A stretch of 60,000 nt of DNA from Liolophura sinensis (lineage: Eukaryota; Mollusca; Polyplacophora; Chitonida; Chitonidae): positions 45,187,385 through 45,247,384 of the forward strand of contig NC_088295.1 of assembly GCF_032854445.1 (NCBI RefSeq). Direction: 5' to 3'. A program made the position numbers and the translations under genes. Positions 1-12,092 of this stretch are shown in pieces. Positions within the stretch are counted from its first letter, which is position 1. Each line of letters starts with the position of its first letter. Under the pieces are notes generated by a model. The model was not told where the DNA came from and searched no databases. It saw only the letters and a program-made list of their open reading frames with translations.

Positions 1-723
1 TCGCCTTTTTACACTACGTTGATTATAGTTTATTCTATTAGTTATTAAAACACAAATTAAAGGACCCCCTCCCCCTCTCCATAAACATGTTGTACACTTC
101 TTTGGTGTCAATGCAAACGTTCCAAACGTTCCACGAGTTCATCTTTTTTCGGGTGATGACCAGAGAAGCTGACTTGAACTGGAAACGGATGTTAGCGAAG
201 TTTGATCTTTATTTTTCAGGAATAACAAGGTGGTATGAAGTTAGAATTACTTTAAGATTAAAAGAAACGTGTTTTTGTAGCGTAGAGCTTTTATATATTG
301 AAGACAGCACATTGGAAAAGGCTGATTTACGGGTTATTAAATGAGCACAGATCTGTATGTATGAAAGATAAGCTAAGGAGAATGAAACAGATCTCAGATC
401 TAGGGGTTCACGTGCATGCATGGGTTATACTTTTTGTGTGGCGTGACCGTAAAGTATTTCAGTCGAAAAGAATGAAAACGTGAGGATTACAAGCTTTATA
501 AAACTCCCTGGTTGAAACTGGACACTGTCTGCCAGCATATGAAAGGATAGGCTTTACAGCGAGAGAAAAACTCATGCCATGATTCACTGTAAGGGGTAGA
601 GGAGACAACGCCTCACTGTTGTGAGATTGTCATGCTGAGAGAATAGTCAGCCTGAAGAGACATCTGTAAGTTAATTATATTTTGTCTGTTTTCCTTTTAT
701 GAATCTTATTTTGAAATATGCTG

Positions 724-835
724 CTCTACTGGTTAAAATAGGTGTTTGCCTTTCAATCGTTAGGACACACGGGGTGCAGGTTCAACACCGGCCTCTGGCA
801 GGGAATTTGTAGATTTTCCTCGCTCTCACTGCCTC
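724..835 (+). repeat. Possible tRNA-derived SINE fragment (second family)
   Basis: A box-B-like GGTTCAACACC follows a short GTTAGGACACACGGGG segment. A similar arrangement appears on the - strand around 15130-15230, so this looks like a dispersed Pol III-type repeat. It is diverged and its boundaries are uncertain. Confidence 0.35.
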
Positions 836-1083
836 TGAGGCCTTGAAAGAGAGGTGGAAGAGGTTCATGTGGTCGTTGGCGTAATCTAACGTTGGCGTAA
901 TCTAACGTTAACGCTTAATAAAGGCCACTAGTATGATGTGCATACCTGTCGCACACGGGAAAGTTAGCCAGCAACTTTGCTAAAGGTTTAACCCCAACAC
1001 ATCAGTCTCCAGAACCTGTAGAACTGACCGCACTTGTTTGAGTGACAAATTAAGGTGTTATAAAATGAAAACAGGGTGTCAAA

Positions 1084-1168
1084 GGGGCCGCTTCGGTGGC
1101 CTAATGATAGAGCGTCCGCCTCAAAGGCGGGAGACCTAGCTGGGATCAAACCCAGGTCGGGTCTACCA
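1084..1168 (+). repeat. tRNA-like sequence (SINE head or tRNA pseudogene)
   Basis: It has a box-A-like GTGGCCTAATGATAGAGCG, a five-pair anticodon-like stem (TCCGC/GCGGG) around loop CTCAAAG, and a T-arm CTGGG/CCCAG around ATCAAAC. The acceptor ends do not pair well and box B is off consensus (GGATCAAACCC), so this is more likely a repeat head than a working tRNA gene. Confidence 0.45.
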
Positions 1169-1702
1169 AAGACTTTTAAAATGGGGAGAGGGTAGAGCAA
1201 GGAACAGGGCTGGTTGGCCCGGTTTCGGTATTATGTAACTGAGTGGAGTGTCATGTCTGGTGTCTCCGGCATGATACTTCATTGACGGCAACACTTCATT
1301 GGGGGCATTGACTCACTCTATCACGGGAAGACACTCTAGATGTACACATACCTAATAACTCCTTGTCGTCATGTGATTGAAAAATTGTTAAGTATGACGT
1401 ATAACCCCAATCATACATTCATAATTCTATAGGCCCGATCAAATGATTATATATAGTGGAATATATCAAGAGCGTTATGCGTGCATGGCATTAAATCCAC
1501 AGTTATCAAAGGACGATTTATGAAAAAATAAACTTAGTCAATTTATTGAACTGATTTTTTGAAAATATAATAACATTTTACCTTTAAATAGAAAGTATCC
1601 TACAACTAATGTGGTACAACTACTTGACTCTAATCTCTATTAGGTAGTTTATTGGTGGTTTTTGTTTAAAACACCTCATATAATTCAGTTTACAGGTCAA
1701 GC

Positions 1703-4700
1703 ATGATGAAGATCGCAGTAATCTACTGTCTGATCGTGTCCCTCCTGCGCCGGGTGAGTGATAGTTTTATTGTTTTTTTTATGAAATATTTAATGTATTT
1801 AATTGTATTTATTTATTTAATTTTTATACAATTCCAATTTCTTTTCCATGTTATGGACAATTTTGTTGTTCATCATCGTATATTGTGACAACATACAGGC
1901 TTTTCTGGGATCAGTTTCTCTTTGCTAATTATGTTTATTGCTGTTAATGTATGGTAGGCTTAGCAATTGCCGTTACCACAATGTCGCCGATACATTGGAT
2001 CAACACGCTTCCCAATAAACGAATACTTTTTATTATACTGAATGGCATAACATCATGACGAGGATACAGGACACGACGCTCTACTCAGTCACATGAATAC
2101 TCACAAATGGTACCTGTTAAAACTCCTGACTTAAAGCCGCTACCAAAAACCGAGAGCTGGATTCGAACACCCGTCCTCATGGTCAAGTGTGAGACAATCG
2201 CAGAGAGTTGGCGTTTAACAATCTAAGCTATCCTCTTATGGGGACACAATGCATACCTACAGTTTCTAAAATCACAAGGTCACCTTTTGCCTTGTGTCTT
2301 CTTTCGCACCCTTTTGAAAACGTATTACGGTTTATGACGGTGTTCAGATATGTGTTATTGACAACATTAAACCATGCGCCATGTTCATGATAGTTTGATT
2401 ACATATACCTTATGCTGATTGTTGTAATGGCAATGGTAATGTTAAAGTTTTTCCAAAATCCAAACCTTATTAAAGCCACGTACGTGGGAAGGTCCGTCAG
2501 CAACCTGCGGATGGTCGTGGGTTTCCCCCGGGCTGTGCCCGGTTTCCACCCACCATTAAGCTGGCCACCGTCGTATAAGTGAAATATTCTTGAGTACGGC
2601 GTAAAACACCAATCAAATAAAAAAATAAATAATATAAAAGCCATGCTTCTACGTGACCAAAAAGATCGCCCAGCTTGCGGTTTTTATTCTTCTATTGTTT
2701 ACTGTGTGTGTTTAGGAGGCGCATGCAGTGATCACAGCCTCTGAAAGCGACTGTAAGTATGCCGTGATTTGATCTGATAAGTGCGTGTCAGTCGTCCTTA
2801 AAATAAAAAGAAAAAAGGAAATGAAAAAATCAAAGTTGAAAAAAAAAATGAAAAGTTGCTTCTGTAGTTTCACCAAAGCGCTCGTATAACATTTTGGAAG
2901 AATTAACCATGCAAAGGTTACTAATTCTGTAGAAATTAAATCTCGGTATGTACGGTAATTACGCTATGAGATCTGTAAGACAGGGCTATGGAACTAAAGG
3001 TCGTATGTTCGAATCTATATCGATCATGGATGGCCAAAATATTGGTAAGTTAAGTTTAAACCCCAATCAATCACATCCATCTATACAGCTGGCTCTTTGT
3101 TGCATATCATGCTCATCAGTTTTACATTTCTTCCAGTTTCAATCGGTTTCCTCCACATTCCTGTCTAAAAAGCTAACCAAATAAACTGCATGACATGGAA
3201 CGCAATGCGGAGGTATCTCTTAATGCCTCACCGAATATTTCAACTTTATTTGTTTCAGTTGTTGTGGACTGTGGAACGACTATGGGTGGTCCCATTCGGG
3301 TAGTTTACATAAACAAGGACCCTGCTAACAATCGCGTTGTCAAGATGTCTGGTCTCAGAAACTTACCCACATGTGTAGCGCAGTCCTGTAGCAATGGCGT
3401 GTTAACCATTTCTGATCTCCGCACAAACTGTAACATAGCTCAACCAGTAAGTATAGTGCTTTGACAGAACAAGATTCCAAAGTTTAATCCCAACTCTGGG
3501 CCATGCAGGTAAACGTTTGAAGGACTATATACTATGTTGAGATCATGACGCTAGATATGTTTATAAGAGAAAATCCCAAGGAGTGCCGTGAGGGAATTTT
3601 CAGTGGGCATATACTAGTACCGTTATTTATCGGCCACATAAGCGCGCTGATTCTACTCTTTAGGTATGGCTAACAAAAAAGTTGTCAAACTTTCACCTGG
3701 AATAGTGACTTATCTGCATATAGCTGATCCATGTATTTATTTATTTATTTGATTGGTGTTTTACTTCATACTCAAGAATATTTGACTTATACGACGGCAG
3801 CCAGCAGTATGGTGGGAGGAAACCGGACAGAACCTGAAGGAAACCCACAATCATCCACAGCTTCTGATTCATGTAGGTACAAAATATAAATATATCGGCA
3901 TGGGTTGACCACCATTTTGTCAGGTACACAACTGAATGGAACAATGTCATGGTGTTCAGTCAACATGGTTTCGGGATCAGCTGTGTGTGAGAGAGTGTGT
4001 TGAATGTGAGAGCTCACAATACCTAACAGTTTGGTTTTACTCCTCTCAGTTCCATGCGTGTGTCACATGAATACATATTCACAATAAAAGAATTCAACGT
4101 GCCTTCTTCACTTGGTTCGCCTTCTGGCGTGTAATCCTTCGTTATGCCATCTTATATAGGTGTTTTGTAACGATACTTTAATAAAGTGATAGAAAGCTGA
4201 AAAAAATAACGTCGATGAGACAGAAAAATGAGTTTCATTAGTCTTGTTTTTCTTTTTTAAGAAATATTTTATTATTACATTATTTTATAAATATTTGAGT
4301 TCTGTGGCAGTCTATATGAAGCATGCATATAGGCTCTGACGCCATCAGAAATCTTTTCCAGTCTAAACAGAACTTTATAAGAGTTGTTGGAATACAACTC
4401 TCATTACCCACAAGTAAATCTTTACCTGGATACTGTTTGACAAAAACTTCCACAGAATGTGAATATAAAGAAAATGGTGATCTGACATCAGAGCCAACCA
4501 ACGGAAATAATTTCTTGATCGACTCCCTCCCTGAACACTTCTCTCTCGCCACCTATTTTCCCCGCCTTATGTAAGACGATCCGCACCTGTCAACGGAGAG
4601 AAAACCCTTACTCTATATATACAATATGCAAACTTTACCAAGGGCGTGTGCTTAAGAACAACTCTAATGACCTACTTATATGGCATCTACAATATGAATG

Positions 4701-5682
4701 TTTGCGGATCAGAAGTTTTCTATCACCAGGAAAGTATGAAACAGAAAATCTCCTACCAGTCTACGTTGAGGGTTTATTCAGTGGTAGAGCAGTACCTGTG
4801 TACTAAGGCAAACTTGTTTTTACGTTGTGCAATTTTGCTAATATATGTACGCTCCAATAACCGAAGCGAGTCATGAACATCCATATGTTATTTAGTAACA
4901 GTACGTTAAAGTGTAAGAAAGCTAAGAAATGAAGTTATCGTCCAACAGATGGACAACTATAAGCAATGATACTTTCATGAATTATTTTTTTTTTAGAATT
5001 TTGAACGAGATGTATTGATATGTTGGAATTCCGTTGTGTGCTTTCAGAACCATATAACCATCTGACGTCATAAGAAGTCTTTTCTATTTCCAACAGAATG
5101 GTTCATAAAACTGACTTTAGAGTGCAAGATTCAATTATTATAAGTAACAAAAACTCTTTCACATAACTTTTAGCAGTCTGCTTAATGAGATTGTCTTTTC
5201 CTTTAATAGCTATATTACTTACTTGATTTATTTATTTATTTGATTAGTGTTTTCTGTCGTCCCCCAGAATATTTCACTCATACGACGGTGGCCAGCATTA
5301 TGGTAGGAAGAAACTGGGAAGTGCCCGAGAGAAACCCACGACCATCCACATGTTGCCGGCAGACCTTCCCACATAGGAACAGAGAGGGAGCCAGCATGTC
5401 AACAGATATTTTACAGTTCAATAACAGTTATCGTTTAAAGACCATGAGGACTGGAAATCTAATAAAGCACCTGTTTTTCTTTCTTTTTTTTTTCTGCAGG
5501 ATCTGACCCAATCGATTTATGAAATAAAAATCATTCTGCAGGAATTTGATTTAATCTACATGGCCACGGACCCACGGTTTACGTTCAGATGTTCGTACAC
5601 GTGCACTGGCGATCTCACGACCTACGTTCCTCATTCTGGAGGTCAAGTGAACGTCAGTGGGACAATCAGAATCCCAGATTAG
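1703..5682 (+). CDS. Gene A: short secreted ZP-N-only protein (4 coding exons)
   Basis: Coding exons 1703-1753, 2716-2752, 3259-3446 and 5500-5682 join in frame (phases 0, 1, 0) with GT-AG introns to give about 152 residues. Residues 1-17 are a hydrophobic signal peptide (MMKIAVIYCLIVSLLRR). ZP-N starts at the VDCG motif; framework cysteines are C34, C68, C87 and C123 (expected pairing 34-123 and 68-87). C73 and C127 are additional and could form a third disulfide. The reading frame ends at TAG 5680-5682, at the point where the paralogues splice into ZP-C, so there is no ZP-C, furin site or membrane helix, and I found no such exons before gene B. An acceptor at 1695 just before the ATG suggests a non-coding first exon upstream, as in the paralogues. 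It may be a real secreted ZP-N protein or a truncated copy; the open frame and intact splice sites favour the former. Exon structure is read directly; the function in egg coat or extracellular matrix is inferred from the family. Confidence 0.72.
2140..2236 (-). repeat. tRNA-like sequence, - strand
   Basis: On the - strand there is a box-A-like segment (GATAGCTTAGATTGTTAAACGC) and a box B TGTTCGAATCCAGC about 55 nt later. The arms pair poorly, so it is probably a SINE head or tRNA pseudogene. Confidence 0.4.
2478..2630 (+). repeat. SINE, 5'-truncated (gene A intron 1)
   Basis: Starts at the TACGTGGGAAGG part of the consensus and runs through GTATAAGTGAAATATTCT to the A/T-rich tail (CAATCAAATAAA). 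It lacks the tRNA-derived head. Confidence 0.8.
3734..3868 (-). repeat. SINE 3' half (gene A intron 3)
   Basis: Reverse-oriented tail and central part of the common SINE, diverged (TTTTACTTCATACTCAAG). The head is missing. Confidence 0.75.
5226..5398 (-). repeat. SINE, head-less copy (gene A intron 3)
   Basis: Reverse-oriented copy ending at GAGCCAGCATG; the central core (ATACGACGGTGGCCAGCATT) is clear. It ends about 100 nt before exon 4 of gene A. Confidence 0.78.
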
Positions 5683-6422
5683 ACATCTCCAACGATTTAG
5701 CTACGTTTGTACACGATGAAAAAGTAAAATAAGCCAAAACCGAACTTATGTTGTGTGAATTATTTGCTCATGATGATTTCCAGAGACTATTCTTATGTAA
5801 GAGAAGTAGAAATGGAAAAAAGCCAAACTTTGGCCGAACGACGGAAATAGAAAATTCTCTAGTTTCATGTCCCTAAGATGTTGATAAAAAGTCGGTTTTC
5901 ATATGTTTCTGAAAACAGTACAAACAAATTGTAAGTTTTTACTCTAACAAATGTAATCGAGATATTAAAGAATACATATGGATACTCTCAATGAAATAAA
6001 TCTGTTTTTGCCTCCTTCTTTTCTTGAATATCGTTGAGTGATTAAAAACGCTGGATGACTCAATATCGCTTGTCGATTGCGAGAGTAAATAAATCGCGTT
6101 TTCCCATCTATGGCGATAGCTTTCTGTTAGAATGAACGTTTCATGCATGTTCGAATTCATTTGCCATAGGATTGTTTGTGACTATACGTCTGGGAATTTG
6201 CCAGTTACTTGACAAGGTCTTTGACCTGACAAAACCCAAGCATTCGTGTTAAGCGATTGAGTATAAAAGTTAAGGCATCGTGAAAAATATTTTACACGAG
6301 TTGTAAATAATCTAGAGAATAAGTATTCGCAACCTGTGATCGTGTTCTACCATTTCTACCAGTAAGTCTAGCCAAAAGTACAATTCAGAAGAGGCTATAC
6401 GTCAAAACTATTGTTATTTCAG

Positions 6423-6459
6423 GAGGTGAATGCAGTTATCACTCTCTGTGAAAGTGACT
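6423..6459 (+). pseudogene. Orphan copy of ZP-family exon 2
   Basis: This is a 37-nt segment with a good pyrimidine-rich acceptor (TTATTTCAG) and a GTGAGA donor. It encodes EVNAVITLCESD plus one base, matching exon 2 of gene A (EAHAVITASESD) in length, phase and sequence. No matching exon 3 is visible downstream before gene B and no convincing signal exon upstream. It is best read as the remnant of another tandem copy, or as an alternative exon of gene A lying past its stop. Confidence 0.55.
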
Positions 6460-6732
6460 GTGAGAAAACATAGAGTATTGCGTTTAACATCAATTAAATG
6501 AGGCTATACCAGAAATTATTACAATCAAATCCATTTTTCTGTATTTACCAAGAATGTCTCAAATTATTGCTCCTCGGTAAATACCACACTCCTACCTTTA
6601 CTGTTTATAGCATAAAATTTCATTCTAAAAGCTTGGAGAAGTTATGATGCTACCAGCGTTATAAATTGTAGAAAAAGAGACATGTAACGTCTTGGCTAAG
6701 TCAGTGCCCAATTGTGTCTCTTGTTATACTTA

Positions 6733-6783
6733 GTTATTTATTTGATTGGTATTTTACGCCATACTCAAGAATATTTCACTTAT
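6733..6783 (-). repeat. SINE tail fragment
   Basis: About 50 nt of the SINE 3' end in reverse (TGATTGGTATTTTACGCC then CTCAAGAATATTTCACTTAT). Confidence 0.7.
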
Positions 6784-7318
6784 ATTATTACAGTGAGATT
6801 TACACATATGTATATAGACTGCATAAGCCTTTCAAACTTGCATGGAGGCTGTCCAACAGTGAGACTACATAAAAACGCTAGCGGAACGACAGCAGAACGA
6901 CAGGGCGCTCTGAAGAATAGAATGATATGTATAATGCAGTTGGACTGGAGGGTTAAACGCGATACTCAGTAGGTGTTTTCGCTTATACGACGTTTGTAAT
7001 ATTACATCTTAAGTGTCAGAAATTTAACACTTTACAAAATCTGAAGAAAATGTTATCACTTTTAAGTCATTGTTGTCGTCAGCCCCTTCAGGATACGTTT
7101 CACTTTATAAATGTAAAATGTAAACTTTTAATAATGTGGGTTCCAGCCCCGTAATGTATATTTTTAAGCTCTAACATATGTTAGAACCCACGCGGTTTTG
7201 TTGAAACAGAGCCCTCCGCGAGGTCACTACACTTTACATAATTTTGACTAATGCAAAGCATTCGATGATACTTTTTGACCCTGACCGCAGTAATAAGATA
7301 GCACGGTTTCCCCTTATC

Positions 7319-7396
7319 ATATTGCTGGCGGCCGTCGTATAGGTGAAATATTCTTGAGTACGGCGAAAACCCCAATCAAATCAAATAAAAATAATA
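7319..7396 (+). repeat. SINE 3' fragment
   Basis: Core GCCGTCGTATAGGTGAAATA plus tail CAATCAAATCAAATAAAA, running directly into a pentanucleotide microsatellite that probably grew from the SINE tail. Confidence 0.75.
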
Positions 7397-7441
7397 ATAC
7401 AATACAATGCAATACAATACAATGCAATACAATACAATATA
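7397..7441 (+). repeat. (AATAC)n microsatellite
   Basis: About nine pentamer units, some with G for A (AATGC), abutting the tail of the preceding SINE. Confidence 0.85.
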
Positions 7442-8776
7442 ATCAGACAGCGTCTTAACAGTATATGACCGGAATCATGTGAAAAACGTATAGCTAAACT
7501 TTTGTTAGTTTTTATTTGGAAAAAGAATACAATTCAGTAATCAAGGTTCACACGATCAGGACAGACAACGAATATGGGATTTAGGAAATGACACTAAATA
7601 GCTCGCCCCAGGCCGCGAATGATAAGACAGGATTCGAAGTCTAAAGTGGTTATATGTACTCCGCCCGAATATATCCCTCGGTCAGGCATAAAAAAACTAT
7701 AGCTGCATGCGAACAGTATCAGGGTAAGAAAATTAGTCGACACCCAAGTTAGAATGCGGTCAACGAGCATTACCCAGTCGTCTGAAGAGCTGGTATCATT
7801 GAGGACGGCAGGCCTTGGCCAATGATACCGCGTTTAACAAAATAACTTATTCCGGATGGGCTGCTCCTGTACTAATGCATAAATAAGCGAATGTCTTATA
7901 GCCAATATGCACTATCGTGTTTGATGAAGAGCAATACCATTTTCATTCAATTGACAACATGTTGAATGGTGTCCTTCAAGGTCAATCTCTGTACAAATGC
8001 AAAAAAGACGAGTTCTGCGCCCTGAGCTTAGTGTCGAGCTGCAGGTGGTTTTCTATAGCAGATCCAGATTATCTAATGTACACAGACGGACGCGTTCACT
8101 TCTAGTTATTACGCGCATATCTAAACTGTGTAAACAAACTTTCAGCTCAAATGTGGCGACAGACTGTGTGTGCGATCTTCATCCCATCAAGGAGTTACTC
8201 GTAGTGCATGCATTTTACTGGACAACTCAGTCGTCATAACAACAGGACTTCACAGGTTGTCACTTTGGGAAGAAACGTTTACTGTAAAAATATAAGAGCA
8301 ACATAACATATTGTATTAGAAGCAACCAACAACCAGTTAGCAATGTAAAAGAGCGACATCTTTTGTGCTGTGGCTGCTTCTTTTCCAAGGGTTGGAACAC
8401 AGGATTCATCCTCATTTGACGTTAGTTGCTGAGTAGTAATCACAGTTAAATGATATTTACAGCAGGATAGATTTATCAAATATAATTTGGAGGCATGTAT
8501 TTTGTCCAGTTGTATGAATTAGCACAATTCTAGAGGTATTATACCCAACGGTTTGGCTTTATTCAGACACCCTTCCTATCCTTCAGCATGAAACAAACTG
8601 AGTTCCCACTGAACTGCTCGCACTGCACATTTAAATTCAGTTTCGCTTTGTTTTTAATGAAAAGCGAACAAGAACGTAACTTGCAGTTAATTTTTTCAGT
8701 GGTTTCGGCTGAATTTTTGTCTGCCATATTTAGGCTGCTGCTAAATATATATCAGTGAGTAACAAATATCTTTCGG

Positions 8777-9074
8777 CAAAGTACATGTGATTTATTTATT
8801 TATTTATTTGATTGGTGTTTTACGCCGTGCTCAAGAATATTTCACTTATACGACGGCGGCCAGCATTATGGTGGGAGGAAACCCGGCAGAGCCCGGGGAA
8901 AACCCACAACCATCTGCAGGGTTGCTGGCAGGCCTTCCCACTTACGGTCAGAGAGGAAGCCAGCATGAGTTAGACTTGAACTCACAGCGACATCATTGTT
9001 GAGAGGCTCCTGGGTCATTACGCTGCGCTATCGGGCTAACCAACTGAGCCATGGAGGCCCCAAAGTACATGTGA
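8777..9074 (-). repeat. Full-length SINE with 14-bp target-site duplication
   Basis: Body 8791-9060, reverse orientation: A/T tail, conserved core, then a tRNA-derived head with box B (GTTCAAGTC on the - strand) and box A (TGGCTCAGTTGGTTAGC). Perfect 14-bp direct repeats CAAAGTACATGTGA at 8777-8790 and 9061-9074 mark the insertion. It resembles mollusc V-SINE/RUDI-type elements; the family name is from memory. Confidence 0.9.
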
Positions 9075-11085
9075 ACTCGACACCTTGTTTTATTGGCGGT
9101 GTCTTGGATGTATTTGTCCATATCTATGTAATTCAAACAGAAGGGCAAACATGAATGGCGAAGAAAAAATTCTAACCAAAGATACTGCAAATAATAACAC
9201 TGATCAACAAGAAAACAATGATCCTTTTCTTTACTGAGATAAAGATTATGATCTCTATGGATTTTAAGGGAGTGGTGCTTGCGATTCAATGTGAACTCAC
9301 GTATCCCCGTGAAAGCAGTTCAAAGGTCACTGTAGGGTTGTGTAAGCAGTAAACATGATGTATCCACCATGATTATTTGCAATATTGAGATTAAATATTA
9401 CCTGATGTAAATATCCAAACACCTGGGCGATACCGGCAACATCATCGCCCAAATGTCAGGAACATATAAATACGGATCAAGACAGCATTATTTAAATAAC
9501 TATAGATCTTTTCAAATTTTCTTGACTCTATCTCCATTGACGCACCGATAATTCTTTCCCTTCATCGCACACGTATATAATGGTAACTGAAAAGGAGAAA
9601 ACCGGGCGTTTCCCTGCGTTCACAAGGGCACAGATTTCACTCACAATCCTCAAATAGGCGCGATCTCACATGAGCAAATTTGTTAGCTGAAAGCAATGCA
9701 AATACAAAATCTTTCTCAAGAAATGCATATTTTGCGATGCAATCTGCCTGAATACTGCCACTGTCAGGGTATTCCCTTTGAAGTTTTGCTCATTTCTGCA
9801 GTATAAACGGAGACACCAATGACAGCAACACACAAAGTCAATGTTTAACCGGACGTGCATGCATGAATTGTTAGGAAACGTTCTTATCTTTTTTAAATGT
9901 TCTCAACGATTGGCACTCCCCTGTAATTTTATAGGAAAAACCCAAACAAAACAAAATGAACAAAAAGGACTCTATACTTTTGTTGTTATCAGATCACGCA
10001 TTTGTTTACATAACGGCCTGGACAGAAGGTATCATACAGAATGTGCTAAAAAAGAAGATTACTGAAATTGTCGAATTTGTGTCCACAAGTTAGTGAATAG
10101 ATATATTTAAACACATTGACATATGTAGACACATCAAGTACAGCGTGACATTGAAGTATTAAAAATAATTTCTTTTCAACAAATGCTGTCCTTTCGATTT
10201 TCAGCTTCACAGACTGACGATTTTTTTTTGAACAGATTAGACCATGTTAAAACAACAAGAGGAAATATGGTACATGTGTGCTGTCATTTTCAATACATTG
10301 AAAGAATGACAGTAAACAGAATAATATAGTCTTTCCAACAGTAAAGAAAATGACAATTGTCACATAGGTGTAAAGGATGCTTTTTTTGTTGAAATAAAGA
10401 CGATTTTAAGATCATCAGTCGAGTGCATATATAATGAACATACGATTAAACTTAAATAGTTTGAGTCACGGGAGGGACTTTTGCCTGTGAGTTGTCGCCC
10501 ATTCACAGGTGTTTTCTGACACCGGTGACTCGTATGCACCAGAACAGATCGTTTGTGAGCTAAAGTTGAGATGCGCTAAGGACATAAAAGTTAAACTCTC
10601 TACACCGCATGCTCTAAAGTTATTTGATTAGGATTAGCTTGTTAGATCACAATCTCAACCCAGGCTAATAAATATAATAAAATAACGGTTAACTGAAGCT
10701 GTTAACCGTGACTAGGTTACTCGACTAGCATCTTTATCCAGGCCGTTTCACAAAGACAATATTTGGTAATAGATTTAAGTCGTCTGTGTTTTGTTTTTTT
10801 TAGTTAACATGAACAAGTCAGCTTCTTTCAACACAAGAAAGTATTTTTGAAGCTTACAAACCACGAAAACTCATCCGTTGTTGTTTTTTCGTTTCGGTTT
10901 TCGGTTGTAAGAGTTATAGCTCTATGTTCACAAACTGCATCAAAAAGAAAATAGAGAAGAAATTATACTCTCTTTCTGTTATGCATATGCATAGAAATTT
11001 ATTTGTTCATTCATCATAAGCATTGGGCTGTTGTTGCTTACAAAAGACCTCAAGCCACTGACATATGTTGACACTGTTCGAGCTT

Positions 11086-11495
11086 CATCGTGAGGTAACA
11101 CACCTTGTCGTCTCCGTCATGAGGTTAGTCAGGCACCGATAACCTGTCATCTCCGTCATGAGGTTAGTCATGTACCCATAACCCGTCATCTCCATCGTGA
11201 GGATAGTCAGGTATACCTATATAACCCGCCATCCGTGTCATGTATACCCGTATAACCCGTCGTCTCGGTCATAACCCATAACCCGTCATATCCGTCATGA
11301 GATTTGTCAAGTATATCCATAACCCGCCATCTCCGCCAACAGGTTAGTCAGTTGCCCATACCTCGTCGTCTCACTTATGAGGTTAATCAGGTACCCATAA
11401 ACAGTTCTCTCCGCCATTAGGTTAGTCAGATACCCATATAACCCGTTATTGTCGCCATGAGTCTAGTCAAGTATACCCATAATCCCTCATGACGA
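11086..11495 (+). repeat. Minisatellite, about 39-bp unit
   Basis: About ten imperfect units built from ACCCGTCATCTCCGTCATGA followed by GGTTAGTCAGGTACCCATA. Units vary in length through small indels. Confidence 0.85.
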
Positions 11496-11948
11496 TGCTT
11501 ATTTTTATGTTAAAAACATAAAATCTTTCTTTTTAAATGGACGATATCTTGAATATATTTAAATATTGTCTACAAACCTGCCTACAAACAATGCCTACAA
11601 ACAAATGTTAACATGATTCAATCTTTAATGAACTAAACATGTTTGTAACTGAACATTCACTTGGCAGATTGCTTACTTTACTGACTCATTTCAGTAACAA
11701 TTGTCTACCTTTCTGGCAAATTTTAAAATTTGGTTGAGCAGTATATTGGAATAATTTTTTCATCATCAGTAAGCAGACAGGATTAAAGAAAATGAATCAA
11801 TGGTCAATATTAGTCTTCAGATTGCCAGCGAGGAGAAAATTTGTGTTTATCATCTTGTTCTATCCAAGTATGCACATATAGCAAAGTTTAACATCAATCC
11901 TCATTTGAAACTGCCTTTGTGAACACTTTTCAAAATAAGACTGTCTCG

Positions 11949-12092
11949 GGCAGTACGTGGAAAGGTCTGACAGCAACCTAAGGATTGTCGTGGGTCTCCT
12001 CTGCCTGGTTTCCTCCCACCATGCTGGCCTGTGTGGTATAAGCTAAACATTCTTGAGTACGATGTAAAACACCAATGACATAAATAAATAAA
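11949..12092 (+). repeat. SINE, 5'-truncated and diverged
   Basis: From GCAGTACGTGGAAAGG through a diverged core (GTGTGGTATAAGCTAAACAT) to CACCAATGACATAAATAAAT. Confidence 0.75.

Larger units (their letters stand above)
1..1702. other. Gene-free stretch upstream of gene A
   Basis: No supported coding exon. It holds two tRNA-like repeat pieces (about 724-800 and 1084-1168). A GTAAGT donor near 666 could end a non-coding first exon of gene A, but nothing confirms it. Confidence 0.5.

Noticed and set aside
1084-1168. A functional leucine tRNA gene (anticodon CAA)
   Set aside because: The acceptor stem does not pair, box B departs from consensus and the long variable arm of leucine tRNAs is absent; kept only as a tRNA-like repeat.
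6308-6361. A signal-peptide exon for the orphan exon 2
   Set aside because: CTGTGATCGTGTTC then TTTCTACCAGTAAGTC faintly resembles exon 1 of gene A, but no ATG lies in the needed frame and the similarity is too short.
8787-9289. Open frames over the 8.8-9.3 kb region on both strands
   Set aside because: They are SINE body and flanking DNA; the same peptide fragments recur at every SINE copy.
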